A model generated the notes under the pieces. It saw only the letters and a list, made by a program, of their open reading frames with translations. It had not been told where the DNA came from and ran no database searches. Source: Leptoclinus maculatus (taxonomy: Eukaryota > Chordata > Actinopteri > Perciformes > Stichaeidae). Taken from it: a DNA stretch of 64,000 bases. The translations under genes and the position numbers were made by a program. Below, piece after piece: positions 28,290-41,800 of the stretch (position 1 is its first letter; each line of letters opens with the position of its first letter). The stretch spans positions 20,327,485-20,391,484 of the forward strand of contig JAVDOI010000012.1 in the NCBI GenBank assembly GCA_032191485.1, written 5' to 3'.

Positions 28290-28735
28290 GACAGTCTGGT
28301 TCATACGTCATCGCCTCTCAGACCACGCCTTATTTTCCCCAAAGGCGTTTCACCTTGTCCCGCCCTACTGTGTTGTGATTGGCTAGTACTACTGCTGTGA
28401 GTGGTCTATACCAACTATCATATAGCACTGAAGGGTCAGGGCTTTCTGACAGAAAAGCTTTATTTGAACTCAAACCGAGCTCTTTTCTTATAAACAGGTA
28501 GGGTTGTTGTCTTAACTGAACAAAATGTCTGGCTGTGTCAAACCTCTCCCATGTGCACTCAATTTCTGTTACCAATGAAGCATGAAAATAAACCGCTCTA
28601 TAAGTAAAATTAAACAACTCAGTGATTCGTTATAGAAAAGCTCATTGCCGCTGTCAGATAATCCTCCTATCACAGCACAGTAGTACTTGCCACTAGCCAA
28701 TCATAGCTCAGTAGGGTGAGACTAGGTGGAACAGT
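28290..28735. mobile_element. Candidate MITE with imperfect inverted ends
   Basis: The left arm, from ccctactgtgttgtgattgg (28363), through ctagtactactgctgtga, matches the reverse complement of tcacagcacagtagtactt (28670) through gccactagccaatcatagctcagtaggg with a few differences. About 270 bases lie between the arms. The outer boundaries and the target duplication are not certain. Confidence 0.5.
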
Positions 28736-29813
28736 GTGTTGTGCTTTTCCTAATTCATATATGTTAAATACAGTATACCAAAAAAACAGGACGTCCTACT
28801 GCATCTAGTTGCATTTTCCAGTGTGCAAGACAGCATGCTTTTCTGTCTATTCTGACCCACAATCCTGTGCAGCAAATATACAAGCGAGGGGGTCAAAGTT
28901 CAAGGTGCAATATTATATTTTAATATTAAGTAGTATGTCCCCAATTTAGTGCATACTGCATGCAACAGTGCATATTTTGAGGTGCAGCTGCAGTATGTAG
29001 ACTACTAAAAGTAAAATAGAAAAAGTATGCAATTTGGAACGCAGTGCTCAGGCCTCATTTCCCAGTTTGTACATCCTCCATTTTCTTTCCTCGCATCCTC
29101 TCTTTCCGTCTTCGTCCTACCCATAGGACATGCGAACAGAGAAGCGAGGAAGAGACACAAGGAGAGGGGCCCGAGTGGAGAAAAAAAGAAGCCAGATACA
29201 CTTGGTGTCTAGAGGGTGGGGGGGGGGGGGGGTAGCCAATTGTAGGTTGTATTAATTCAATCACACAACACAGCAGTGGTCGCTGCAGACAGAGATTTGT
29301 CTTCTATTAAGTGCACCTATCTAGTTGTTCCTTTTTTAAAGCCGCATGTCTGTGTGTGTACATTGAGAGCAACAAAATAAACACCTACACACTTACTTGG
29401 CCGTTAAAGCTGATTCTGATCATCTAATTGACAATATCCATAGAGAAAGAGGAGGCCGCTCCTCAAACTGTAGGAGGAGTCTTGCAGCAGAGGACTTAGT
29501 TATTTGTTAGTAAGACACAAAAGACGTCCAGCCGTTGGGGCCCGGCTGCCTAAAGAAATCAGAGACTGTAGGTGTATGGTTAAAAAACTAATCTTTATGT
29601 GAAATGATTTCCCTGCTCGTCAGGCCACAGGCTGAGATCCAACACATTCTGCCAGTGTTTCACAGAGTAGCAGCAACATAGCCATACAGTAAGTCACACA
29701 TTGGTACACACTTGTTTCAAACCTAAACTGACACGGGACATCAAACACACAGTGCAACATTCACATGGTTTCCTATGAATCCCCTATATACACCCAGGGT
29801 CCCACGCGGAGAG

Positions 29814-32800
29814 CTAGTGTTTCTTTGTCTTTTCCTTTTTCTTCTTCTCCTTCTCCTGGTATTCAAGGATCTTTTTGTGAAATATTCCTGCAGGACAAAA
29901 GGTTGAATCAGTGCACTGGAAAAGAAAAACCTTCAGTTGTTTTAAACGTGAGCTCAAGTTGAAAGTCTCTGTAACAGGATAGTAAAACACGATCTTGTTC
30001 CGAATGTGATAACTAGACTACATACAGCTAGCTAGCCGAGTTCATTCATTCAATGACGAGCTGTTTTTATGTAGGTGTACATTGTTCAAGTTGGGATTTT
30101 CACAGTAATTGTTGAATGCTAACCAAGAGCAGTAACCTTTAGCAGCTTTGAAGCTGGTGGATACTCTGCAAACACTAGTGCTACAGACGCCACGCTAACT
30201 GTATACAGTATACTATACTGTATTAGCCGAATGAACAAACATACAAAACAGTTTTATACCAACAGGAAATGATACAAGCTGCAACTTTAGAACTAGCTAA
30301 GCCCCGCCCAACCCTGTTACTCCGTCTAGCTGTCAGGGTTACCATGGAGACCACACTGTCACTAACTAAACTCTCTGAAATATTATCTAATTCTTGTAAA
30401 AATGAAAAAGCCATTTCAGAGAGACTCCTCCGAGCTCCTCCGTTTCCTTAGTGCACTGCATTGTGGGACAATAGTGTCCACCACCAGCACACTAAATTAA
30501 CATTATTTTAGTCTGCATACTGACCGTGTTCAGTGAACATTTTTGGGACTTTTCCAGAGTGAATACACTACTTTCTCAAAACCTGATTAGAATGAGGGTG
30601 GATTTGGGACACAGCTGTTGCGCTGCCACTTCTCTAGTCAGTTTGAATCCTTGTTAATGAGGATTTTGAGAAGCGGTGAGTGTCGCAATGACCTAAATTT
30701 CATGATTAGTTAATGTTTTGAGAAGCGTGAGGCTGTGAGAAGGCAGTTTTTTTGAAAGTCAAGTCCCTGGAGAGAGATCTGACGGCAGGCCTACATTGAA
30801 TCTGAACTAATTTATATCTTTGAGTCAAATGATGTGTGGCCAGTCCTCACCTTGCTGCGGTCCAGGCTGCTGCTGCTGCTCCACCTCCTGGATAAACAGG
30901 TCAAACGTCTGCGTCTGGATGAACTTCTTGACAAAGTGTCGAGTGGTCTTGGAATCAATGGCCTTGTAGAAACTCCTCTTTTCAAACACCCCCGGCTGTC
31001 CAGTTCGGCTGTATTTCACGTACGAGCTGTAATGGCCGACCGTTTTCACAAAGAAATGCAGGAAGGCTTCCGACACGACCCGATTCATCTCCTCCACCGC
31101 TGAAACAAAGGACGGAAAACTACACTTCTGCTCCTTACCGATACACCGGTGTTTGATTTGGGTTGCACTTGACTTACTTGATGATTCTTTTCGGTTTCTT
31201 AGTGCCTCTAGTATTTCAGTCTGGAGCTTCGGGGGCAGAATTGAGCTTTCATCACCAACCTGGAAAACAATTTCACACAAATGTTTTCATTGAATTTCAA
31301 AAATTACAATTCATAACCAAAAGATTATTTACATTCTTGTTCACTTACTGAAGCAATGAAGGTCTCCTTTTTATCCTCAGACAAGTCGACCACCAGAAGC
31401 TGTCACAGACAGAAGAAAAACAAGCTCTCACCAGTAACGCTGTTCTAATACACAAACACCGTCTTTGTAGAAATGAAGCAACGCTTTGGTCGTGTTCTCC
31501 ATCACAACTCACGTCAGTCTGGTCGGTGATCTGGTCCAGCATGCATTTCTGGACTCCCAGCAGGTAGGGGGTGGGCGCACACACTACGTCAATCAGGATC
31601 TGCGGAACGATGGAGATCAAGGTGTGCTGCCAGATGAAGGGGTAAAGGAGGGCTGCTACGGCATGGATGACTTGGGATAATGTGCTGTGGGGGAGACAAG
31701 GGAGCCGATATCAGAACTGATTCTAACTAACTGTCCAAGTTTGATGGGTCAGTCCGTTTCATCAGGAACTCAAGTCACTTCAGTTATTCTCTGTATTTGA
31801 GCTGCAATGTAATTACAAACACGGGTTCCTTCAATGACAATGCCACGGTCACCAGATCAGCCAATCGGCTTCCAAAACACATCATCTTCCAACCTAGTAC
31901 ATACCATCATACCATCATACCATCATACCATCATACCATCATACCATCATACCATCATACCATTTCTGAGAAAAGACAGTATTTGAATAATGGCAAACTG
32001 TCAAATGATAGAGGCTAATGAAACATTGAGGGTTGGATAACTGGACTGTAATAAACTCAAATTCAAGAAGATGATGCCCACGGATAGGCGCCCAGAACGG
32101 TTGGGGGTTCGGTGCCTTGCTCAAGGCCAAGAGGAGGCAAACTGGCACCTCACCACTACCGTTACACCCTTTGTAGTTGGTCCATACGGGGACTTGTGTA
32201 CCTTCATAGCTAGCATAGCATAGAGGTGCTAACACTAGTTAATGATGTGCTAATGCACTTCACAGGTTTTTAAGTAGAAACGTAGCGTTTTAGAAACACA
32301 TCTCTCCTTCTAACCTCTCTGGGTAACGAGTATCACTATCACACAACGTTTAACCAGGACGAGCTCCAAACCCACTAAACCAGCCTGAAAATGAAGAACA
32401 TCTGAAACTATTGATGAGAGTCTATGGAGCAGATCTGGAGACTTGTCTGACCCTGGTCAGAGCTGGCCGATGCTACGCTATGATTGGCCGGTCTGCATTT
32501 AAGAACTTAGCGAAGGGTCAGTTAAACGTCACAAAGAGACGGCTAAATGTCTTCCCAAAGATTTAACCGTTATTTTTGGTTTACAAGCCACACTGCAGTT
32601 TGTTTTCCAGCTGTGAGCAGCTCCTCCGTTTCCTTTGTGCATTGGTAGTGTCCACCACCAGCACACTGAAATACCAATGTTTTTTAGCCTGCATACTGAC
32701 TAATCAAAGGGCAGGAGGAGGCAAACTGGCACTGTGTTTCAAAGAGAGCATAGAGAGATATCACAGCTTCAGTTCCCCGTCTGAAAGGTCCGTCTGGTGG

Positions 32801-35800
32801 CAAGTGGTAAAAATACTAGAAATATAGCGTACCCTTAAACTGATATAGATATTTTAGGTGTCTAAAATGCGTCCACAGAAGTGCATCTATCTATCTATCT
32901 GTCTATTACTTTGCTTTCGTGCTGGTACTCCACCTACTGTAGTAATACACCGACTATGGAGAAGAACTTAATACAACTCCACTTGAACAGATCCAAACTA
33001 TCCCTTTAAAGCTTTACTCTACAAAGCGATGAATAACAGACTGCTTGAAGACGCTCCACGTCTAAGATGCCTCCAGTGGACATCTGATTTGTGATTGACT
33101 CCATCAGAATGAAATGCAATCACCGGACGTCCCGGGTAAGTCACACCGTCCAGTTAAAAACATATTCTGCTCTTCACTCAGTGCAGGACGTTTGCTACTC
33201 GAGCGATGCATGAATGAGGTTGATCAGGTCTCCATATCTGTGTGAGTGTGTCATACCCCAGTTCATCAGCGATGAAGACGATCCGTCTCTCCAGGACGGC
33301 GGCGGCAAACACCAGCAACACCTCCTCGTCTGTCAGGCAGCCGAACAGCGTGTGGAAGTTCACGTGCTCCAGCCAGGAATCCAACGGCCGGGTCAGACTG
33401 ATGATCTGGTGGAGAGTCACCACCACTGTCACAAATACGTCATCACTCAAGTGACAAGTCGCTCTGACTCTCTGATTGTCAAGGCACTAAAGCTTAGCTC
33501 TAAAGGACGGGATGAGATGCATCCATTGGTTGGAGAACCATGTCTTTGTCCTCACTTCACCACAGTAACTCCAGCACAAACAATGGCCAGCATCAGTAAA
33601 AACCTGTGATGGCTGCTGAAACATGGCATGTGGCCTGATGGGGGAAGTGTTTCTGTTTCAGCTCTCTGACGGCAGGTAAAGCGGTGAAAATATTCTAAAT
33701 ATAGCGTGCCCTTAAAATACGTTTCCCCCGTCAACAGCAGTTACATTACTTTACTCCTGTCTGCTCCTCCAAACTCCATCTACCATAGTAAAATACTGAC
33801 TATGGAGAAGTGCCGCTTCAAAACATCCAAACTATCCCTTTTATACCTTATAAGGCCTTTTTAGGAGGAAAATTAATGAAATGATTTTCAAGACCGGCAG
33901 ATATCCCGAGTACTGACCATCGGTTCTATCCCCTCTGAGATCTCAGAACTGGTGACATGAAGAAAGAAACACGAGCAGTCAGACAGGTTGGAAACAAGCT
34001 GATAGTGTCGATAAATTATAGCTAAAGCATTTCATTTGGAGGTAGAGTAGGTAGTGTTTACAGCAGACGGTCTATGTGATCATTTGACTGTTTTCCTGGT
34101 CTAACCTGATTATCTGACTGCTCGTGTTTCTTCTTCTTAGAGATGTAGCCTCATTTGGATATTTCAGCAAATGATATCAGAGAACTTAATGGTCAGAGAT
34201 GTGAAAATAAAACACTAGTTTCAATCAAACATCGGTTGTCTTTGAATCTTGGGTGTGATGCGGGCCCCTTTAAATATCAATGGGCTGATTGTGTAATTGT
34301 GTTCCGTACGCCAGATTGGATGCATTTTGTTCTCTCCTAAACAAAACAAGGAGATGCATCTTATCTAATAGTTCTGTTGCACCAGAACTAGTTTTGAACT
34401 TCGGTAAACCTGAGCTCTGTTCGGTCTGTTGATCATCTGAGTATAAGGAGGGGTGTTGGTCTGACCTCAGTGCCCGACTCAGGAATGAAGCTCTTAATCT
34501 CCACAGTGTTTCCCGGAGCTGGGAATGGAGCCTCCCTCAGCTTCTGCATGAATGGGTAGATCATGGCCATGGAGATCTGCCGCCGCTTCTCCACCTCATC
34601 GAATATCTGCACACAGATAGCACACAGTCATGATACGGTACTGATTAACACTGACATATCCAAACTTCTTTAACTCTCATGCTTTACAAATAAAGTCTCA
34701 TTAGAGGGTTTTTTAACAAGACTAGGTGGTTGTTTACTGCTATATTAATGCTCTGAATATCGTATAGAGGAACTTGAGTCAAATAAAAAGTGTCCTATGT
34801 GATCACAGCCTGATGCGGATCTTTCCAGATATATAAGTATAAAGGTTAAGTATTTTTGATGGCCAATTCAAATTTCTGTTTTGTTTTATTCTGACCTGCT
34901 GTTTCTGATTTTTAAAACATTGATTACCATATTTCCACACAAAGTACAAGTCTAAGACATCAGCACAAAATCAGGAAGTAATTAAATCTTTTAGTTTGGT
35001 TTCCTCCAGCAAAAGATGCCATTTTGTGTGCTAGAAAAGAAATGCCAGCATTGTGTTGTTCCTATTGACATCCTGCTGTCACAAATGAATGTCTCCATAA
35101 CATTCCAAAATGGAAGGCAAGGCGCTAGCATACATTGTTCCTTGTTCTCAATCTACCTAGCCCAAATTATATTTGGTGAACGTATCTAAGTCACAAGTTA
35201 TAAGTAAAAGACATTTTAGGAAGGAATAGCCGAAACCAGAACTTTTTTACTTCCTCCATTCATGTGAATGAGAAGGAGGCTGGACCGAGGGCTGGGAGGC
35301 GGGGCTAAAGGAAACGCTAGTGCGCTTGCTCTATGGGCTCATGGATGCTGAATATCGCCGGAAGATTCAGGTCATTTTATCAGACTTCTGTACTTGTAAT
35401 TCAAACTTTTTTTGCTTGATGTGCCACTGAGCAACTTTCATAGGAATGAGCGGGGCGCCGCCTCCAACGCTGTATCCAGTTCTCTTCATACACCCATGAA
35501 GCAGACAGACCCCACACACCTAGTTTGGCAAGATGCCATTTCCCTAACTCTCACTAGCCAACGATCGATCGTGATCAAGGGCTCTCCATTCTGGAAACAC
35601 ATTACCGGGTGATAAACAAAGCATGAACAGCTGTTGATCTTGCAGCTTAAGGTAAGGCCACTGACACAATACTCCTACTTGGTTACAAATTCACATTTTT
35701 TCGAGTTTCCTATAGTTTTTAAGTGACCGGTTGCTAATTTGGAAATTCACGATGTTCGGAAAGAAGTACGGCCGAGTTTAGTCACAGTGAGAAACAAGCT

Positions 35801-38800
35801 GAAAGATTTAGAAAAGTTCAGTTGAACACACCTTGGAGAAGAGGCCGAAACAAGCCACCGAGCTGATGATGCAGTAAGCCTCCGGAGGTCGAGCTCCTTT
35901 CCCTCCAGGCTGCAGATCGGAGAAAGAAAGGAGAGGTTTATTAAGTGAACACTGGAGAATGACATCCAAATGGTGACACAGTGAAGACAACTTCAGTCTG
36001 TACACTGACCAGTAACCTCCTGCAGTATCCGTTTCTTCTGCTGCCATCAACCTCAGTCAGAACGAAGGAGAAAGTCTCACTGGAAAACATGAAGGGAGAG
36101 GAGATAACAAACACCGAACTGAACCATGGACACAGGATTCAAAGTTATCAAAGTGACGAAGCAGCTGGCAGAGGAGCAGTTGTACCTGTGGTATTCTGTT
36201 AGAGGAGCCCAGTTGATGCCCTCTGGGAAACAAAAGAGAGTGATCGCCTTTAGCGTCTTCTCCTCCTCCTCCTTCTGAGACCTCGCCATCCCATCTCTCT
36301 GAAAGCAAACAACGACACACGTCTGTTCTTTAAAAAATGTTCAGGTTTTCTCAGACGCACACTACAGAATATGAACATCTCTTGATTTTTTTCTCCACGC
36401 AAAGTTCCCCAAGAAACCTCAGTTCAAGTGGCTGTGTCTGATTTTACACTCATCTCTAAGATGAGGATTTAGTTATTTTTGGACGAGGCTACGACACAGG
36501 AAACAAACGATGGAGGTACCTTTTAAATTCTGTGTCCTGTAATGTTTACATCAGCTTGCAGTAGGGCTGCACAATTAATCGAATTTTAATCGCGATCACG
36601 ATTTTGGCTGCCACGATTAAATGAGCATGATCGTCGGCGATATTGACGTTTAAAATGCATGCTCTGCTACATATCAAATCAAGCGCTTCCTCAACTAAGA
36701 GTCGGCCAACCACCAGGGGGAGAACGAGATGGGAGGTGTCATGCACGCACCCTGCAGCAGCAGCCTCAAAAAAAGTTCTGTCTGCAGTCGACTCCGGTAT
36801 TAGTAGAAGAGTAGAGAGACAGACAACAGAACAGAGAGCAGACGGTCACGGGTGTCGTGTGAAAGGTAAATAAAATGTCAGGAGCAGAAGTCGAGGAGCT
36901 AGTCCCTCGAAAAGGATCATCATCAGTTATCTGGAAGTTTTTTGGATTTAGGGCAAGTGATGTTAAACAAGAAAAAATCATATGCACAGAGTGCGTTATG
37001 CTGCGTTCACACCATTATTCGCGCCGCAAATTCGCGTCCATCGCGCCACTGGTCTCGCCAGGGACCATTTGTGTTCATTCGCGTGAATCGCGCTGGACAG
37101 GGGGCGGGGCTTATCGCACTGAAAGCCGTTCAACTGTCCGCCATCAACCATGGAAAAAATAACCTCTATTTCTGCTTAGTACGTGTTGTGGAAGTCCCAG
37201 ATATCACGGGAAACTAAACGCCGTCATGTCTGGGTTAATAACATTGTCCAGAGGAGCTCCGTGGATTTTATCGAGATGTATTCACTGCGTCTAGCAAGCC
37301 ACACGTCGCTGTTTACTACGGCTGTATGAGCCCCAAATAAACTGATTTGGCTGTGATTTAACTGCAATAAACCGACAAAAAGGGACTCCGAAATAACTAC
37401 CTAATTATGCCGATTTGTCTGAATTCATGTTTTGTTAGTTCTCTCCGCAAGACGACAAGCAAATAACTTTTTAAAATACTTGTTTTCTCAATGGAGCTCG
37501 GATCGATCGGTGCTAGGCTATGCTAACATGGTAGCAGCTCCATCAACACTCACAATAAGTGAACGCAGCATTATGCTGCGTTCACTTAAACGTGAAAGTG
37601 CAATAAAAAGATGTCCCTAAAATTAATGAATAATCGTGATAAATAATCGTAATCTCAATATTGATCAAAATAATCGCGATTATGATTTTGGCCATAATCG
37701 TGCAGCCCTAGCTTGCAGTCTTCTTCTCCTCTATAATTTGTTGTGCTGCTGCATTTCATGGATACAAAATTATGCCACATGAATTATGGTGCATGAATCC
37801 AAGCTGACCTCTGTGGAAAACCATCGTGACCGACCAACCGAGGCCAACAGGTCAGAATGACAACATTTTGAATCAGAAGAAACAAAGGGACAGTTCACCC
37901 TGAAAATCTAAAATACACACGTTTCCTCTTCCCTGTAGTGGCGCTCATCAGTCTAGATAGATTTGGTGTGAGTTGCTTAGTGTTGGAGATATCGGCCGTA
38001 GAGGTGTGTGCCTTTTATTCAGTATAATGGGACTAGATGGTACTCGCCAAAAAAATACATTTGAAAAACTCAACATCAATGTCTCCTTCAGGAAATAATG
38101 ACTCGCTTACTCAAGATAATTCACAGACCTTTTTGTGAGCAGTTTCGTTTTCTCTCTTCCCAACTACACCAGCCAACCGTATCAACGCGCAGAAGGAAGC
38201 GTTCATCTACTCATTAACGGCGAGAGAAGGCAGACATCTCTAGTTCTGAGAAACAATCAGATTTTTATCCTAATTTGTTTGTTGAAGTTTAAACCACCTC
38301 TCGTGGCCACAAATTGAAATGACCCTCCAGGGAATATATAGATAACAGAGCGCACAGCTTTGCCTTCTCCAACTGGACAGTGTATAACTGTAACCCGTCT
38401 CACTCCTAAAAACACTCCAGGTTTGCTTTGTCAGGCTCACCTACTGGACCTTCCACCATCAAACTGACCTTGGGAAACTGGTAGGTGATCTGAGGTTCGT
38501 AGCTGCTGCCATCTTTGGTCTTCTTGAGGCTGACCACCACCAGATACTCAAAGAAGTACTGACCACTGACGTAGCGGTGCTGCCTGGATGCGTTGTCTGC
38601 CACCACGGGGCCCAGCGGCTCTGTCGGCTCAGGGTCTTTGGCTCCTACACAGAAATGTGGAAATACATCCAGGGTTACCACTGTGATCCAGATGGAAAGG
38701 TTTAGAGGCCCCTTGGATCGGCACCTGATCGGATAGTGATCAGACACATTTAGGGGTCAAAGGGGCGGCTGTAAAACGGTGGATTAACACATTTTGTTTC

Positions 38801-41800
38801 CTTTAAATTCAACGTTACTTTTGCTGCTTTCTCCTCCTCTCTGCAGTATCAGGAGACTAGTTTGTATTGAAGAATAGCAGAATTAGCATGTCAAAGCAAA
38901 TTCTGCACAATAAAAGTCCCCTATTATTTTGTGATTTAAAAGCTTTTATTTTGTGTTGGGTTTTCATCAGCGGTAACTTAACAGGACTCGGCCGGTCTCA
39001 GCTATGCTCCAGCCCTGGTTTTCGTCCTCTCCTCGGGAGAAAAGACAAGTGTAACCACAGTCTAAATTATTATCAACACATCCTCAAAGAAGGGACGCAA
39101 TGATACTTCCCCACTTGCTCACTGTCTTTCTTTTCAAGTAGTAGTTCAAATCTAATTCCAAATTTGGAATTGGATTTCTGCACAGGCATTATGGAACCAA
39201 ACCTGAGAACCACACTGTGACAAAACGACTCCAGGATGTTGTTCACCAAGAAACAGCTCCAGCACACGATCCCCCCCGAAAGGTGTACTTCCCATAATGT
39301 TGAACTATTCCTTTAAATGATTTCTTCCTACTCAAGTACAAAAATTCCACTACTCCATCTAGCTGTCAGAGCTACCATTGAGCACATGCTGTCACAAACT
39401 GCACTCCCTGAAGAAATATTCAGGGATATATATTCATAAAATAAACGGGGATTCCAGAGAGAAGCAGACAAGCAGTCTTCAATATGTGTCTGAAGGATAT
39501 ATCCAGGATGTCAAACTGATTCAGCAGTTAAAAAAGGTTGAAAAGATGAAGATAGAAGCTAAAGCTACAGTTCACAGTGTAAAAGTGAACCACCACCTCA
39601 CCTGGAGGTCGAGACAGAAGACAATGAAATCATTACAAAGCCAACGCAGCATGTGCATACATTCAGGATACCTTCAGTAGCTAGCTTAGCATAGACGTGC
39701 TAACGCTAGTTAATAATGATGTGCTAGCGTACTCTGCTATTGTTAGTTCCACAGGTTTTTAACTGAGAAACCTAACATTTTAGAAACTCATAACTTCTTA
39801 CCACCTCTCAGTGTAACAAGTATCACTATTACACAACGTTTAACCAGGACTAGATCCAAATCCACGAAACCAGCCTGAAAATGAAGAACATCTGAAACAG
39901 TTGCATGGAGCAGAGACAGATTGATGTCAGAGCTGGCCGATGCTACGCTGTGATTGGCCAGTTAGAAGGGCAGGACACAGCGAAGGTCAGTTATCACCAT
40001 ATTGCATGTAGTCATTTGTTCAGTGTCTCCTCATCCTCACTGACAATGTGGATCCCACTATCATGACAGTTTCATAGGGTGTCCATAAGGTGCTTTGATA
40101 TTTATGAATTGGACATAGTGATTCACTCTATGTCGTTGGCCCCAGCACAGTTTGTAGGTGTACGACACTGTGGTTTGTCCAATGAGGTCATTCTTGCAGT
40201 GAAGTTAAAATCTTAATGAGGTAATATATTGGCTGAGATCACTCTGCACAGCGGCGCTCATCTCTGTCTTTGTTAGTTCATCTGAAGATATCATTGAGAT
40301 TTATTTTTCCCCTGAATACTAATCGGTTGCAGAGCAGCTAAAATTTCAGTCGACCAAGATTTTCTTTGGTTGGCTGCAGCCCAAGAGAAGTCAGAGGCTG
40401 GATGTCTAAACATCCACTATGCCAACTGTTGGATATAACTATATTTATCCTCTCTTTAGATAGAATTTCTCATTCTTCTGATTCTACTCCATCATTTATT
40501 CCCAGTGTCTGCAACAATTGCTATGGCAACGGTGACGCATGTACATGCTGCGGATGGTAGCTCCCATGAATTTTGCTACATTTTTGTCTATTTGTTGTTT
40601 ATCACTCATAGCAGATGACAGAAGACATTCATCACAAAAGGAAGCGTGGGGATTAAGAGCAGTGGACTTTGAGACGATCACTGCTCCACGGCCGACCAAC
40701 CAGCCAGACCTGCCGGACCAAACGCCACCAAACAGGGAGGGAGGAGAGCCGAGATGGAAGCTAAGCTAACCCAAGCTAGGACCTGAGGCTACTCCACTAG
40801 TTCAGTCGCAGAAAAATAAGATGGATGAAAGCACTGGGAGCTCGTGACTGTTGAGCCCACATCTTCACAGAGACCTGGATCCATCGTGGTCCAGGATCAA
40901 GCTGAACTTGATGACTCAGGACTCTGGTGGACCAGAGGAGGAGGACTCTGTGTTCACATCATGATGCTTGGTGCTCAAACACAGTCACAGTTGATGGACA
41001 GTGTCTTTTTCCTCATGTAGAGTTTTTAATGTGATGTCGGCCATATTATCTGACCAGAGAATAGTTTCTGTTGCTGTTCTTTACATTCCTTATGATGCAA
41101 ATGAAAATAATGCACTACAGGAAAGTACTACTGTTTTAGTTTAGTTTGTCATGTGTTTGTTGTGTTGAAAATGTGCTAAAACTGACTTTGGTTGTGCATC
41201 CCTGTGTTGCATAATGACAATAAATGACCCTTGAATCCTTGAACAAATGTTTGCTTACAGACGTTGGCCCAGAGAACTGATCCCGGCTCTGCTCAGAGAC
41301 CAGTATCCAGCCTATTCCAACAGCCCAGCTTCATCCTGTCTTCTCCACTGGCTGCCAGCCTGTTCACGTGTTCTCTGCTGCATTCCTCCCTTTTTGTTGA
41401 AAATAAAAGAGCCCCAGCAAGGGGCTTTTTTCCGTGTGTTTTTAGGCCTGCTGAAGCATCTCCTACCACACTTGCACATGCACAAATACTCCCAAATTTG
41501 GCCTACGTTTTGTTTTATGATCAGTAGGGTGATTTGCCTTACAAAATATTTGGGGTGCGCAGTGATGATAAGTTCCAGAAAAATCTGTTCCTTTGAAGTG
41601 AGTCTGTCGGGCTGGTAGCTTATCACGAGTGCAGTTTTGGTAAAATAGCAATAGTAGTTTATAAATCTTTTTAGGTAGTTTGCTTGGTGGGGAATAACAA
41701 CATCATAGTTTGTTTTGTTTTCATTTCCCTCAGTATTAAACCTAAACCACAGAGATTCTCTGAGGGAAATGAGGAGCCTGATGGAAATCCCCCAGTGTCT

